The position numbers were made by a program, and so were the translations under genes. A stretch of DNA of 64,000 bases from Arthrobacter sp. Alg241-R88 (GTDB taxonomy: Bacteria > Actinomycetota > Actinomycetes > Actinomycetales > Micrococcaceae). Below are positions 32,062 through 40,421 of the stretch, piece by piece. The notes beneath the pieces were generated by a model, which was not told where the DNA came from, did not search any database, and saw only the letters and a list, made by a program, of their open reading frames with translations. The stretch is from positions 186,001 through 250,000 of the forward strand of contig NZ_UNRG01000003.1 of the NCBI RefSeq assembly GCF_900537115.1, given 5' to 3'. Within the stretch, counting starts at the first letter, position 1. Each line of letters opens with the position of its first letter.

Positions 32062-33876
32062 CTAGTCTTCGATGGTGGCGATGACGGCGCCGGCTGACAC
32101 CGTTTCCCCGGGTGCGGCGGTGAGGCCGGTGATGGTTCCGGCGCGGTGTGCCGTCAGCGGCTGCTCCATCTTCATCGCTTCGAGGACCACAACGAGGTCT
32201 CCCTCGGCCACAACATCGCCGTCCGCCACGGCAACCTTGACGATGGTGCCCTGCATGGGGGAAGTCAACGCGTTGCCGGTCGCTGCTGCCGTACCGCCCG
32301 AGCGGGAGCGCTTCTTCGACTTGCCGCCCTTGGGCGCAGCGCCGGCAGAGCCGGTTCCCAGGGAACCGAGCGAGGCCGGGAGTACTACCTCAAGCCGTTT
32401 GCCGCCCACTTCAACCACCACGCGCTGCCGCTCCTCGGCGTCCACGTCGGTGCCGGCGCCGCCGTCGGGGGTCCAGGCCGGGAGGTTGTTGACGAACTCG
32501 GTCTCGATCCAGCGCGTGTGGACGCGGAAGGGGCCCTCGGCCGGCGCGAACGCGGGGTCCGAGACCACGGCAAGGTCGAACGGGATCACCGTCGGGATGC
32601 CCTCGACCACCATCTCTTCGAGGGCGCGGCGGGCCCGCTGCAATGCCTGCGGCCGGCTGGCACCCGTCACAATGAGCTTGGACAGCATTGAATCGAAGTT
32701 GCCGCTGATCACATCGCCCTGCTCCACACCGGAGTCGATGCGGATGCCGGGGCCGGTCGGGTTCTTCAGGACCCGGAGCGTGCCCGGGGCCGGCAGGAAG
32801 TTCCGGCCCGGGTCTTCGCCGGTGATGCGGAATTCAAAGGAGTGGCCTCGAACCTCGGGATCGTCGTAGCCGAGTTCCTCACCGCGGGCCAGGCGGAACT
32901 GCTCGCGCACCAGGTCAATGCCGGTGACTTCCTCGGAAACGCAGTGCTCCACCTGCAGGCGGGTGTTCACCTCAAGGAAGGAGATGGTGCCGTCCTGGCC
33001 CACCAGGAACTCGCAGGTGCCGGCGCCCAGGTAGCCGGCCTCTTTAAGAATGGCTTTGGAGGACTCGTACAGGCGGCGGTTCTGCTCCTCGGTAAGGAAC
33101 GGGGCGGGCGCCTCCTCCACGAGCTTCTGGTTGCGGCGCTGCAGCGAGCAGTCGCGCGTGGAGACCACCACAACGTTGCCGTGGGCGTCCGCCAGGCACT
33201 GCGTTTCCACGTGGCGGGGCGCATCCAGGAAGCGCTCGATGAAGCACTCGCCGCGGCCGAAGGCGGCAGTGGCCTCACGGACAGCGGACTCAAAGAGTTC
33301 GGGAATCTCATCGCGGCTGCGGGCCACCTTGATGCCGCGCCCGCCGCCGCCGAAGGCTGCCTTGATGGCCACGGGCAGCCCGTACTGGTCCACGAAGTCA
33401 AGGATTTCCTCGGCGGACTTGACGGGGTCCGCGGTCCCGGGGACCTGGGGTGCGCCCACCTTCTCTGCGATGTGCCGGGCCTGGACCTTGTCGCCGAGGG
33501 CGGCGATGGCCTCCGGGGAGGGGCCGATCCACGTGATGCCGGCCTCGATCACGCGGGCGGCGAACTGGGCGTTTTCGGCCAGGAACCCGTAGCCGGGGTG
33601 GATGGCATCGGCGCCGGACTGGCGCGCGGCGTCGATGATCTTGTCCATCACCAGGTAGGACTCGGCGGCGGTGTTCCCACCCAGCGCGTAGGCTTCGTCA
33701 GCAAGGCGGACGTGCAGCGCGTCGCGGTCTGCGTCGGCGTAGACAGCAACGGAGGCGATGCCTTCATCACGGGCGGCGCGGATGATACGTACCGCGATTT
33801 CACCGCGGTTGGCGATCAGCACCTTTGTGAGGGTCGACTGCGTGGGACGTGCGGACTGCTCCAAATTTGCTGACAA
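32062..33876 (-). CDS. accA3: Acetyl/propionyl-CoA carboxylase alpha chain (biotin carboxylase + biotin carrier)
   Basis: The alpha chain carboxylates its own biotin with ATP and bicarbonate for transfer to acyl-CoA by a beta chain. The 604-residue protein has the biotin carboxylase N-domain ([22 protein letters not shown]), the ATP-grasp core ([12 protein letters not shown]) and the C-terminal biotinyl domain with Lys569 in [11 protein letters not shown]. The TTG start at 33876 has AAGGAG 5 nt upstream. The beta and epsilon chains are about 8 kb away at 42.1-44.0 kb and birA is at 45.2 kb. The upstream region carries a TTGTAG-N5-CTACAA palindrome almost repeated upstream of the beta chain gene. 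Substrate range (acetyl, propionyl or mixed) is not readable. Confidence 0.95.
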   Translation of the reverse strand: MSANLEQSARPTQSTLTKVLIANRGEIAVRIIRAARDEGIASVAVYADADRDALHVRLADEAYALGGNTAAESYLVMDKIIDAARQSGADAIHPGYGFLAENAQFAARVIEAGITWIGPSPEAIAALGDKVQARHIAEKVGAPQVPGTADPVKSAEEILDFVDQYGLPVAIKAAFGGGGRGIKVARSRDEIPELFESAVREATAAFGRGECFIERFLDAPRHVETQCLADAHGNVVVVSTRDCSLQRRNQKLVEEAPAPFLTEEQNRRLYESSKAILKEAGYLGAGTCEFLVGQDGTISFLEVNTRLQVEHCVSEEVTGIDLVREQFRLARGEELGYDDPEVRGHSFEFRITGEDPGRNFLPAPGTLRVLKNPTGPGIRIDSGVEQGDVISGNFDSMLSKLIVTGASRPQALQRARRALEEMVVEGIPTVIPFDLAVVSDPAFAPAEGPFRVHTRWIETEFVNNLPAWTPDGGAGTDVDAEERQRVVVEVGGKRLEVVLPASLGSLGTGSAGAAPKGGKSKKRSRSGGTAAATGNALTSPMQGTIVKVAVADGDVVAEGDLVVVLEAMKMEQPLTAHRAGTITGLTAAPGETVSAGAVIATIED

Positions 33877-33967
33877 GGCGTCTCCTTCTTTCCTTCAGGG
33901 AGCCTAGCGCGGTTTTGAGGGTTCCGCCGATATTACTTGCGGAATCCGCGTGTAAAGCGGCAATGCT

Positions 33968-33984
33968 TTGTAGGGAAGCTACAA
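33968..33984. promoter_or_regulatory. TTGTAG-N5-CTACAA palindrome upstream of accA3
   Basis: This is a perfect 6-5-6 inverted repeat (spacer GGAAG) 92 nt upstream of the accA3 start. On the minus strand a TAATAT -10-like element at 33930-33935 would place it just upstream of the -35 region. A near-identical site stands before the carboxylase beta chain gene at 44158-44174. Confidence 0.6.
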
Positions 33985-34006
33985 GACCTCCCGAAATCGC
34001 CCCGCT

Positions 34007-34651
34007 TTACGCCGCCTGCCAGAGCTCGGTGATGCGCACCTGGGCGTGTGCGAGCAGGCCGCGGAGCGTGGAGACGGACAGGCCGACGACGGCGTGCGGG
34101 TCGCCGTCGACCTTTCGGATGAACGCCCCGCCGAGGCCGTCAATGGTGAAGGACCCGGCGCAGTGCAGCGGCTCGCCGGTGGCGATGTAGGCATCGATCT
34201 CCGCCGCATCCATGTCCAGGAAGGAAACCTCCGCCGATGCCACTGTCCCCAGGGTGGCGCCCGTGCCGGGGGCCGCGCCGTCGTCGGGGTCTGTATCGCG
34301 GCAGTCCACCAGCCAATGCCCTGTATGCAGGACCCCGGCGTTGCCGCTCATCCGCAGCATGCGCTCACGGGCGACGGCGGCGGTGTACGGCTTGCCATGC
34401 GCCTCGCCGTCGAACTCGAAGACGGAGTCGCACCCGAGTACCAGCGCCCCCTCGGCTTCCGGCAGCGCCGCCACAGCCTCCGCTTTCGCCCGGGCCAGCA
34501 GCAGTGCGGTGTCGTGCGGGTCGGTGACGCCGTACCGCGCCTGGACCGCATCCTCATCGACGTCCGACACCAGGACCGTATGCCTGATGCCGGCCTCGGC
34601 GAGGAGTTTGGTGCGGGCGGGGGACTGGGAAGCGAGAATCAGGCGGACCAC
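34007..34651 (-). CDS. maf: Maf family nucleoside-triphosphate pyrophosphatase
   Basis: Maf proteins hydrolyse non-standard or surplus nucleoside triphosphates to monophosphates. The 214-residue protein has the N-terminal LILASQSPARTKLLAEAG, the Cys-Asp motif VLGCDSVFEFDGEAHGKP and the C-terminal FTIDGLGGAFIRKVDGD. It begins 9 nt after the mmpL-like gene stop, so it is probably in that transcript. Maf and carboxylase genes are often neighbours in actinobacteria. The accA3 promoter region follows directly. Confidence 0.94.
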   Translation of the reverse strand: MVRLILASQSPARTKLLAEAGIRHTVLVSDVDEDAVQARYGVTDPHDTALLLARAKAEAVAALPEAEGALVLGCDSVFEFDGEAHGKPYTAAVARERMLRMSGNAGVLHTGHWLVDCRDTDPDDGAAPGTGATLGTVASAEVSFLDMDAAEIDAYIATGEPLHCAGSFTIDGLGGAFIRKVDGDPHAVVGLSVSTLRGLLAHAQVRITELWQAA

Positions 34652-34660
34652 AGTTTCAGC

Positions 34661-37183
34661 CTAGTGGACCAGCGCCTTTGGTGCCGGGGCAGCCTCGGGC
34701 CGGCTGAGCTTGGCGCCCTCCACATCGACGTCCGGCAGGATCCGGTCCAGCCAGCGGGGGAGCCACCAGGACTTCTCTCCCAGCAGGTACATCACGGCAG
34801 GAACGATGGTCATGCGCACCACGAAGGCATCAAGCAGCACGCCGAACGCCATCGCGAAGCCAAGCGGCCGCACCATGGTCAGGTGGCTGAAGATGAAGCC
34901 GGCGAAGACACTGACCATAATGATCGCCGCCGCCGTCACCACTGCGGCTGCATGCCGGAATCCCACCCGGACCGCCTGCTTGGCGGAGGAGCCGTGCATG
35001 TACGCTTCACGCATTCCCGAGGCAATGAACACCTGGTAGTCCATGGCCAGTCCAAAGAGCACGCCGATCAGGATGATGGGCAGGAAGCTCAGGACGGCGC
35101 CGGGGTTGGCGACGTCGAACACGCCGCCCAGCCAGCCCCACTGGTACACCGCCACCACGGCCCCGAACGCAGCGGCGAGGGAGAGCAGGAACCCGCCCGT
35201 TGCGAGCAGCGGGACAACGATGGAGCGGAACACCAGCAGCAGGAGGAGCAGGGAAAGCCCGACGACGATCGCCAGGTAGGGCGGCAGGGCGTCACCGAGC
35301 TTGGTGGAGACATCCACGTTCCCGGCAGTCTGCCCTGTCAGGCCCATCGCCACGTTGTACTCGGACTGAATTTCCTCGTTCAGTCCGCGCAGTTCGGAAA
35401 CCACCTGCACCGTGCTGGCGCTGGCCGGTCCTTCTTCGGGGATGACCTGGAATACCGCTGTGCGGCGGTCGTCACTGAGGGCAACGGGTACGGCGGCCAC
35501 GACGTTGTCCACGGCGCGGAGCTTGTCTGCGACGTCGTACTGCAGGGCCTGCGCCTTGGCCTCGTCCAGATCCGCCGGGAACTCGCCCACGGCCACGATG
35601 GGGCCGGTGACGCCTTCGCCGAAGCTGCGGGCTGTCAGGTCATAGGCCTGGTACGCCTCGGACTCCACCGGCTCGGAACCGCCATCGGGCAGTGCAAGCT
35701 GCAGTTGGGTGGCTGGCAGGGCGAGGGTGCCCAGGAGGAGCACACCGGCCAGGAGCGCCAGCACGGGATGCCGGGTGACGAGGCCGCCCCAGCCGCGGGT
35801 GCTGCGCTCGCGGTCCTGGGCTTCATCGTCAGCTTCATGGCCAGGTTGGGCATTGTGGGCTTCTGCTTTGGCCCAGGCGCGCCGGGAGATGATGCGGCGG
35901 CCGATCAGGGACAGCATGGCCGGCGTGAGCGTGATGGCCACCAGCACGGCCACTGCCACGGTTCCGGCCGCAGCCAGGCCCATCACGGCAAGGAAGGGAA
36001 GGCCGGGGACCACCAGCGCAGCCAGGGCGATGATCACCGTGAGGCCCGCGAAAACCACTGCGTTTCCTGAGGTGCCGGTGGCGCGGGCTACCGATTCCTC
36101 CTGTGCCATGCCGGCGAGGAGCTGCGTCCGGTGCCGGTTGACGATGAACAGTGAGTAGTCGATTCCCACGGCCAGGCCCAGCATGAGGGCCAGCATGGGG
36201 GAGATGGAGCTCATGTCGAAGAGGCCGGAGAGGGCGAAGGTGATTCCGACGCCCACGCCGACACCCACCACTGCCATCAGCAGCGGCAGCCCGGCGGCGA
36301 TCAGCGTCCCCAGCATGATGATCAGCACCAGGGCCGCGACGCCGATGCCGATGATCTCTGCGGCGCCGAAGAGTTCCGAAATGTCCTCGGTGATTTCCTT
36401 GCTGGCATAGGCGGTGACGCCGGCAGCGGAGGTTTCATGGGCGATGTCCTGGACCTGCTGGCGGACGTCGGGGCTCAGGCCGTTGATGGAGGTGCTGAAC
36501 TGTACCTGCGCTACGGCGGCTCGGCCGTCCTCCGAGACGAACCGGATGGCCGAGGAAGCTTCTGCCTGGCGCTTACCCAGTTCCAGCTTCGCCTTGCTGG
36601 CTTCCAGGTCCCGGGCGCCGGCGTCGAGCTTTGCCTGTCCTTCCGCGAGCGCAGCCTGTTGCTGGCCAAGCTGTGCCTCGATGAGGGTTGCCGGGGCGCC
36701 GGCTGCAGCCAGCTGCTGTTCGGCGGCTGCAAGCTGTGCCTTGCCGGTGTCCAGCTCGGCGCGGGAGGCGTCCAATTGTGCCTGGCCCGCCGCAAGCTGC
36801 TGTTCGCCAGCGGTAATGGCCTGTCCGGCCTGGTCCACCTGCGCCTGGGTGGCGAACGGATCCACCGTGCCGCGTACGTCCGGGACGGTCTCAAGCTTCT
36901 TCAACGCGTTGGTGACGGCGGCGCGGCTTTCGGCGGTGAACCCGCCGTCGGGCGCTTCAAAAACGATGGTGGCGGTGCCGCCGGATGCTGATGGAAGTTC
37001 TTCCTTCAGCTTGTCCGCGATGCGCTGGGTTTCGGTGCCCGGAATCTGGAAGTTGTTGGACAGCGTGCCGTGGAAGGCGGCGGCCGACCCGCCCACGGCC
37101 ACCAGGGCGGCCAGCCACAGCGAGATGACCAGCCAGCGGCGGCGGTAGGAGAACTTGCCCAGGCGGTAAAGGAGCAGTGCCAT
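34661..37183 (-). CDS. MmpL/RND-superfamily membrane transporter
   Basis: The 840-residue protein has the MMPL layout: a first helix near residues 18-38, a large outside loop, five helices, a second loop, then five more helices. It includes the conserved LGLAVGIDYSLFIVNRHR and, in the C-terminal half, LFGLAMDYQVFIASGMREA, which hold the Asp-Tyr pairs of the proton path. The first loop (about residues 115-205) is a long Gln/Ala-rich heptad stretch (for example QLAAGQAQLDASRAELDTG) predicted to form coiled coil, as in YhgE-like or long-loop MmpL relatives. The substrate is probably a lipid, drug or envelope compound. A TetR gene lies immediately upstream on the same strand and is its likely repressor. 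Confidence 0.9.
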   Translation of the reverse strand: MALLLYRLGKFSYRRRWLVISLWLAALVAVGGSAAAFHGTLSNNFQIPGTETQRIADKLKEELPSASGGTATIVFEAPDGGFTAESRAAVTNALKKLETVPDVRGTVDPFATQAQVDQAGQAITAGEQQLAAGQAQLDASRAELDTGKAQLAAAEQQLAAAGAPATLIEAQLGQQQAALAEGQAKLDAGARDLEASKAKLELGKRQAEASSAIRFVSEDGRAAVAQVQFSTSINGLSPDVRQQVQDIAHETSAAGVTAYASKEITEDISELFGAAEIIGIGVAALVLIIMLGTLIAAGLPLLMAVVGVGVGVGITFALSGLFDMSSISPMLALMLGLAVGIDYSLFIVNRHRTQLLAGMAQEESVARATGTSGNAVVFAGLTVIIALAALVVPGLPFLAVMGLAAAGTVAVAVLVAITLTPAMLSLIGRRIISRRAWAKAEAHNAQPGHEADDEAQDRERSTRGWGGLVTRHPVLALLAGVLLLGTLALPATQLQLALPDGGSEPVESEAYQAYDLTARSFGEGVTGPIVAVGEFPADLDEAKAQALQYDVADKLRAVDNVVAAVPVALSDDRRTAVFQVIPEEGPASASTVQVVSELRGLNEEIQSEYNVAMGLTGQTAGNVDVSTKLGDALPPYLAIVVGLSLLLLLLVFRSIVVPLLATGGFLLSLAAAFGAVVAVYQWGWLGGVFDVANPGAVLSFLPIILIGVLFGLAMDYQVFIASGMREAYMHGSSAKQAVRVGFRHAAAVVTAAAIIMVSVFAGFIFSHLTMVRPLGFAMAFGVLLDAFVVRMTIVPAVMYLLGEKSWWLPRWLDRILPDVDVEGAKLSRPEAAPAPKALVH

Positions 37184-37201
37184 GAAGGGTAACCGATCTG
37201 A

Positions 37202-37891
37202 TCAGGAGGAACGGGAGTCGGAACGTGAAGGGGAGGGGGGTTGAACTGCCGTGAAACCGGAACCCAGGAGCGCCATGGCGTCAATCAGCAGTTGCCGGAG
37301 TTCGGCGAGCGACGCCGGAGAGAGGTCGGCGCCTCGGCGGGCGAACCAGACTTCCATGGCCGCTTTGCCGCAGGAAATCACCGAGCCCGCCAAGGCACGG
37401 AGGTAGAGCTCGTCGTCGGCGCCGGGCGTTCCGGCGGCGCGTTCCCTGGCCACAGCGGTGATCTGCTCCCGGCAGTGGTCCCACGCTTCAAGTTCTGAAT
37501 GGGCCATCAGGGCGCTCTGCTGGGTGAGGGTAAACAGCTCGGCCAAAGGAGCCACGGTCATGGGATCTGCAAGGGCCATCAGGGCTGCCTGGGCCGACAG
37601 CAGGATCGGTTCCTCGGCCGGGCGGAGCCGAAACTGCTGGATGGCGTTGTCCAGGAAGCCGTGGGTGACGGAGGCGAGGGCGGCGTCGGTGCTGCTGAAG
37701 TAGTTGAAGAAGGTGCGCCGGGAAATTCCCGCGGCATCGGCGATGTCCTCCACAGTGAAGCTGCCCGGGCCACGGCTTCGCAGCAGCGACAGGGCGGCGT
37801 CGGTGATTGCCTGCCGGGTGGCGGCCTTGTTCAACTCGCGGCGGGAAGGACCTGCGGGTGAGGGAGCAGCCGGGCTGAGGGAACTGGTCAC
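37202..37891 (-). CDS. TetR family transcriptional regulator
   Basis: The 229-residue protein has an N-terminal TetR helix-turn-helix: AITDAALSLLRSRGPGSFTV, then EDIADAAGISRRTFFNYF and SSTDAALA. The C-terminal ligand domain is helical and not recognisable. It starts at a GTG and ends 18 nt before the mmpL-like gene, so the pair is an operon in which the regulator probably represses itself and the exporter. The palindrome GTGCAA-GT-TTGCAC stands 14 nt upstream of its start, in the correct place for an operator. This region also faces the divergent secreted repeat protein gene. Confidence 0.92.
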   Translation of the reverse strand: MTSSLSPAAPSPAGPSRRELNKAATRQAITDAALSLLRSRGPGSFTVEDIADAAGISRRTFFNYFSSTDAALASVTHGFLDNAIQQFRLRPAEEPILLSAQAALMALADPMTVAPLAELFTLTQQSALMAHSELEAWDHCREQITAVARERAAGTPGADDELYLRALAGSVISCGKAAMEVWFARRGADLSPASLAELRQLLIDAMALLGSGFTAVQPPSPSRSDSRSS

Positions 37892-37904
37892 ACCCTTACA
37901 CTAT

Positions 37905-37918
37905 GTGCAAGTTTGCAC
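37905..37918. promoter_or_regulatory. Probable TetR operator
   Basis: GTGCAA-GT-TTGCAC is a 6-2-6 inverted repeat just upstream of the tetR start. The core GCAAGTTT is repeated at 37923-37930, giving a direct repeat of the half-site. A TAGTGT -10-like sequence on the minus strand lies next to it. Confidence 0.6.
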
Positions 37919-38066
37919 TGTGGGCAAGTTTTCGTGCCCCCACTTTCACAGCTGGATGAAAGGTTCCGAACAGCTCTTCCAGAACCTGCTTCGGGATGCT
38001 GGTGGTGCCTCGGGAGAGGCGAACCATCAGCAGCCGTCACTGACGGCGGATCCAGGAGACAAGAAA

Positions 38067-38630
38067 ATGTCACACACAAAGAAAATGACCCTCGGCCTGT
38101 CAGCCACGGCGCTCGCCCTTGTTGGCGGAATCGGAGTTGCAGGCATGGCCTCCGCCACCACAACACCGGCTCCGGCACCCAGTGCCAGCTCCAGCGCATC
38201 CGCGGACGGGAGCACCAGCTCGGCGCCGGGCGGAGGCATGGGCAAGCACGGCGGCCGCGGTGGGGAGCGGGGCATCGCACAGGCATCCGCGCTGGCAGAA
38301 ATGCTCGGGGTGGAGGAAGCAAAAGTGACGGAGGCGCTGCAGGCCTTCCGTGAAGCGAACAAGCCCACAACCCCGCCCACAGAAGGCACGAAGCCGGACC
38401 AGGCCGCCCGCGATGCCGCACTGGCGAAGTCACTGGCCGAATCGCTGGGCATCGAGGAGTCCACGGTCACCGCCGCACTGGAGGAGCTGCGTACCGAGAA
38501 GCAGGCAGAAAAGGCCGCTGCGCTGAAGACCCGGCTGGACCAGGCCGTGGCGGACGGAAAGCTGACGCAGGCCGAGGCCGACGCCGTCACCAAGGCAATC
38601 GAAAACGGCGTCATCGGCGGCGGCCGCTGA
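38067..38630 (+). CDS. Secreted repeat protein, unknown function
   Basis: The 187-residue protein has a clear signal peptide (MSHTKKMTLGLSATALALVG, then GIGVAGMASA, cleavage about residue 30), a low-complexity Thr/Pro/Ala/Ser/Gly linker, and two related helical units, LAEMLGVEEAKVTEALQAFR and LAESLGIEESTVTAALEELR. A third unit, ADGKLTQAEADAVTKAIENG, resembles the short repeat seen in DUF2680-like and similar secreted proteins. The ATG at 38067 follows CCAGGAG with 9-nt spacing. It is divergent from tetR, so it may share the operator. No enzymatic motif is seen. Confidence 0.82.
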   Translation: MSHTKKMTLGLSATALALVGGIGVAGMASATTTPAPAPSASSSASADGSTSSAPGGGMGKHGGRGGERGIAQASALAEMLGVEEAKVTEALQAFREANKPTTPPTEGTKPDQAARDAALAKSLAESLGIEESTVTAALEELRTEKQAEKAAALKTRLDQAVADGKLTQAEADAVTKAIENGVIGGGR

Positions 38631-38645
38631 CCTGTTGACGGCATA

Positions 38646-38679
38646 AAAAAGTCCCCGGGAAAATTCCCGGGGACTTTTT
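38646..38679. terminator. Bidirectional terminator
   Basis: AAAAAGTCCCCGGGA pairs with TCCCGGGGACTTTTT (15 bp) around a short AAAT loop, with A-run and T-run on either side, so it can end transcription in both directions between the secreted protein gene and the convergent symporter gene. Confidence 0.93.
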
Positions 38680-38706
38680 CTACCGCAGGGGTGAGCGCTG
38701 GACCCC

Positions 38707-40149
38707 TTAGGCCTTCGCGTCCGCCAGTTCGCGCGCTGTGGTGTCCGTGGAGGTTCCGTCGGACGGGGCGGCAGCGGCGCTGTCCGCAGTGTCATCAACA
38801 AAAGGGGTGCCGTTGCGGGGAGCGTTGTACAGCTCCTCGTCCAGGATGCCCTGGCGCTTGGCCACGATGGTGGGGACGAGCGCCTGGCCGGCGACGTTCA
38901 CCGCGGTGCGGCCCATGTCCAGGATGGGATCGATGGCGAGGAGCAGGCCGACGCCGGCGAGCGGCAGTCCCAGCGTGGACAGGGTCAGCGTGAGCATCAC
39001 GACGGCGCCCGTGGTGCCGGCCGTTGCGGCAGAGCCCAGGACCGATACCAGTGCGATCAGCAGGTACTGGCTGAAGTCGAGCTGGATGCCGAAGAACTGG
39101 GCGACGAAGATGGCGGAGATGGCGGGGTAGATTGCCGCGCAGCCGTCCATCTTGGTGGTGGCGCCCAGCGGCACGGCGAAGGAAGCGTAGCCGCGGGGGA
39201 CACCGAGGCTGCGTTCGGTTACCCGCTGGGTCAGGGGCAGGGTGCCCACCGAGGAGCGGGAGACGAAGGCCAGCTGGACGGCCGGCCACACGCCGGAGAA
39301 GTACTGCTTGACCGACAGTCCGTGGGTGCGGACCAGGATGGGGTAGACCGCGAAGAGGACCAGGGCCAGGCCGACGTAGATGGCGAAGGTGAACTTGCCC
39401 AGCGAGCCGATGGTGTCCCAGCCGTAGACAGCCACGGCGTTGCCGATGAGGCCCACGGTACCCAGCGGTGCGATGCGGATGATCCACCACAGCACCTTCT
39501 GGATGACGGCCAGTGCAGAGGCGTTCAGGGTCAGGAACGGCTCGGCAGCCTTGCCCACCTTGAGTGCGGCAACACCGACGGCGATGGCGATCACCAGGAT
39601 CTGGAGCACGTTGAAGCTGACGGAGGTGGTGACGGCGCCGGACTCGGCAACAGTGGAGCTGGCGCCCAGCCCGAGGAAGTTCTTGGGGAAGAGGCCTACC
39701 AGGAAGGCCCACCAGTCACCGGACTTGCCGGAGTACTTGGCTTCCTCGGTGATGCCGGTGTTGGCGCCGGGCTGCAGCAGGACACCCAGGCCGATGCCGA
39801 TCAGCACGGCGATCAGGGAAGTGATGGCGAACCACAGCAGGGTGTTCCACGCGAGCTTGGCGGCGTTGGACACCTGGCGGAGGTTGGAGATGGAGCTGAC
39901 GACAGCGGTGAAGATCAGGGGCACGACGGCGGTCTGCAGCAGGGACACATAGCTGGAGCCGATGGTCTGCAGTGTGGCGCCGAGGCCGTTGGGGCTGGCT
40001 TTGGTGCTGCCGGTGTACTTGGCCAGCAGGCCGAGGCCAAGCCCGACAATGAGGGCGGCGATGATCTGGAAGCCGAACGAGCCAGCCCACTTGGGGAGCT
40101 GGAAGCCGGTCTTTCCTGCGGATTCTGAGGGGCGGGTTTGAGTGCTCAC
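38707..40149 (-). CDS. Dicarboxylate/amino acid:cation symporter (DAACS family)
   Basis: The 480-residue protein has about eight helices and two re-entrant loops of the DctA/GltP family, which carries C4-dicarboxylates, glutamate or aspartate with Na+ or H+. The first hairpin motif reads SRSSVGTLPLTQR, and the helix 7 motif reads TTKMDGCAAIYP in place of the common NMDG; Lys instead of Asn suggests proton rather than sodium coupling, which is an inference. The C-terminal substrate segment is GMGRTAVNV-like (DMGRTAVNVAGQAL). A polar tail of about 45 residues follows. It starts at GTG. The substrate cannot be fixed. Confidence 0.9.
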   Translation of the reverse strand: MSTQTRPSESAGKTGFQLPKWAGSFGFQIIAALIVGLGLGLLAKYTGSTKASPNGLGATLQTIGSSYVSLLQTAVVPLIFTAVVSSISNLRQVSNAAKLAWNTLLWFAITSLIAVLIGIGLGVLLQPGANTGITEEAKYSGKSGDWWAFLVGLFPKNFLGLGASSTVAESGAVTTSVSFNVLQILVIAIAVGVAALKVGKAAEPFLTLNASALAVIQKVLWWIIRIAPLGTVGLIGNAVAVYGWDTIGSLGKFTFAIYVGLALVLFAVYPILVRTHGLSVKQYFSGVWPAVQLAFVSRSSVGTLPLTQRVTERSLGVPRGYASFAVPLGATTKMDGCAAIYPAISAIFVAQFFGIQLDFSQYLLIALVSVLGSAATAGTTGAVVMLTLTLSTLGLPLAGVGLLLAIDPILDMGRTAVNVAGQALVPTIVAKRQGILDEELYNAPRNGTPFVDDTADSAAAAPSDGTSTDTTARELADAKA

Positions 40150-40316
40150 CCGAATACGGTAGGGCCCGGCTCCATATCACGTCGAACGAACATTGAGAAA
40201 TATTACGCCGCCCAAGTTTCTCCAGCAGTAGAAAATCGCCGTGAAACCAAGGGTTTGAAGGTGCTTTGTTAAGTATTCCCGGCCCTGCTGTGCTTAATGT
40301 CTCGCTGTTCAGCGGC

Positions 40317-40401
40317 AAAAGGCCCGACGTGGGTGCCTTCCGGCAGCTTGCGTCAGAGCGACGAAGGAGCAGCAAGCAGAGGAAGGCAGCCTCGCCGGGC
40401 C
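40317..40401 (-). terminator. Three-tier hairpin terminator after the DUF885 gene
   Basis: Read on the minus strand, GGCCCG/CGGGCC, TGCCTTCC/GGAAGGCA and GCTTGC/GCAAGC are nested stems, and TTTT follows directly (AAAA at 40317-40320 on plus). It begins 21 nt after the DUF885 stop. The internal loops make it an unusual but plausible intrinsic terminator. Confidence 0.6.
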
Positions 40402-40421
40402 GTGGCGACCAGGGACCGAAG

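Noticed and set aside
34046..36070. 674-residue plus-strand frame over maf and the mmpL-like gene
   Set aside because: Antisense shadow, His/Gln-rich and without motifs.
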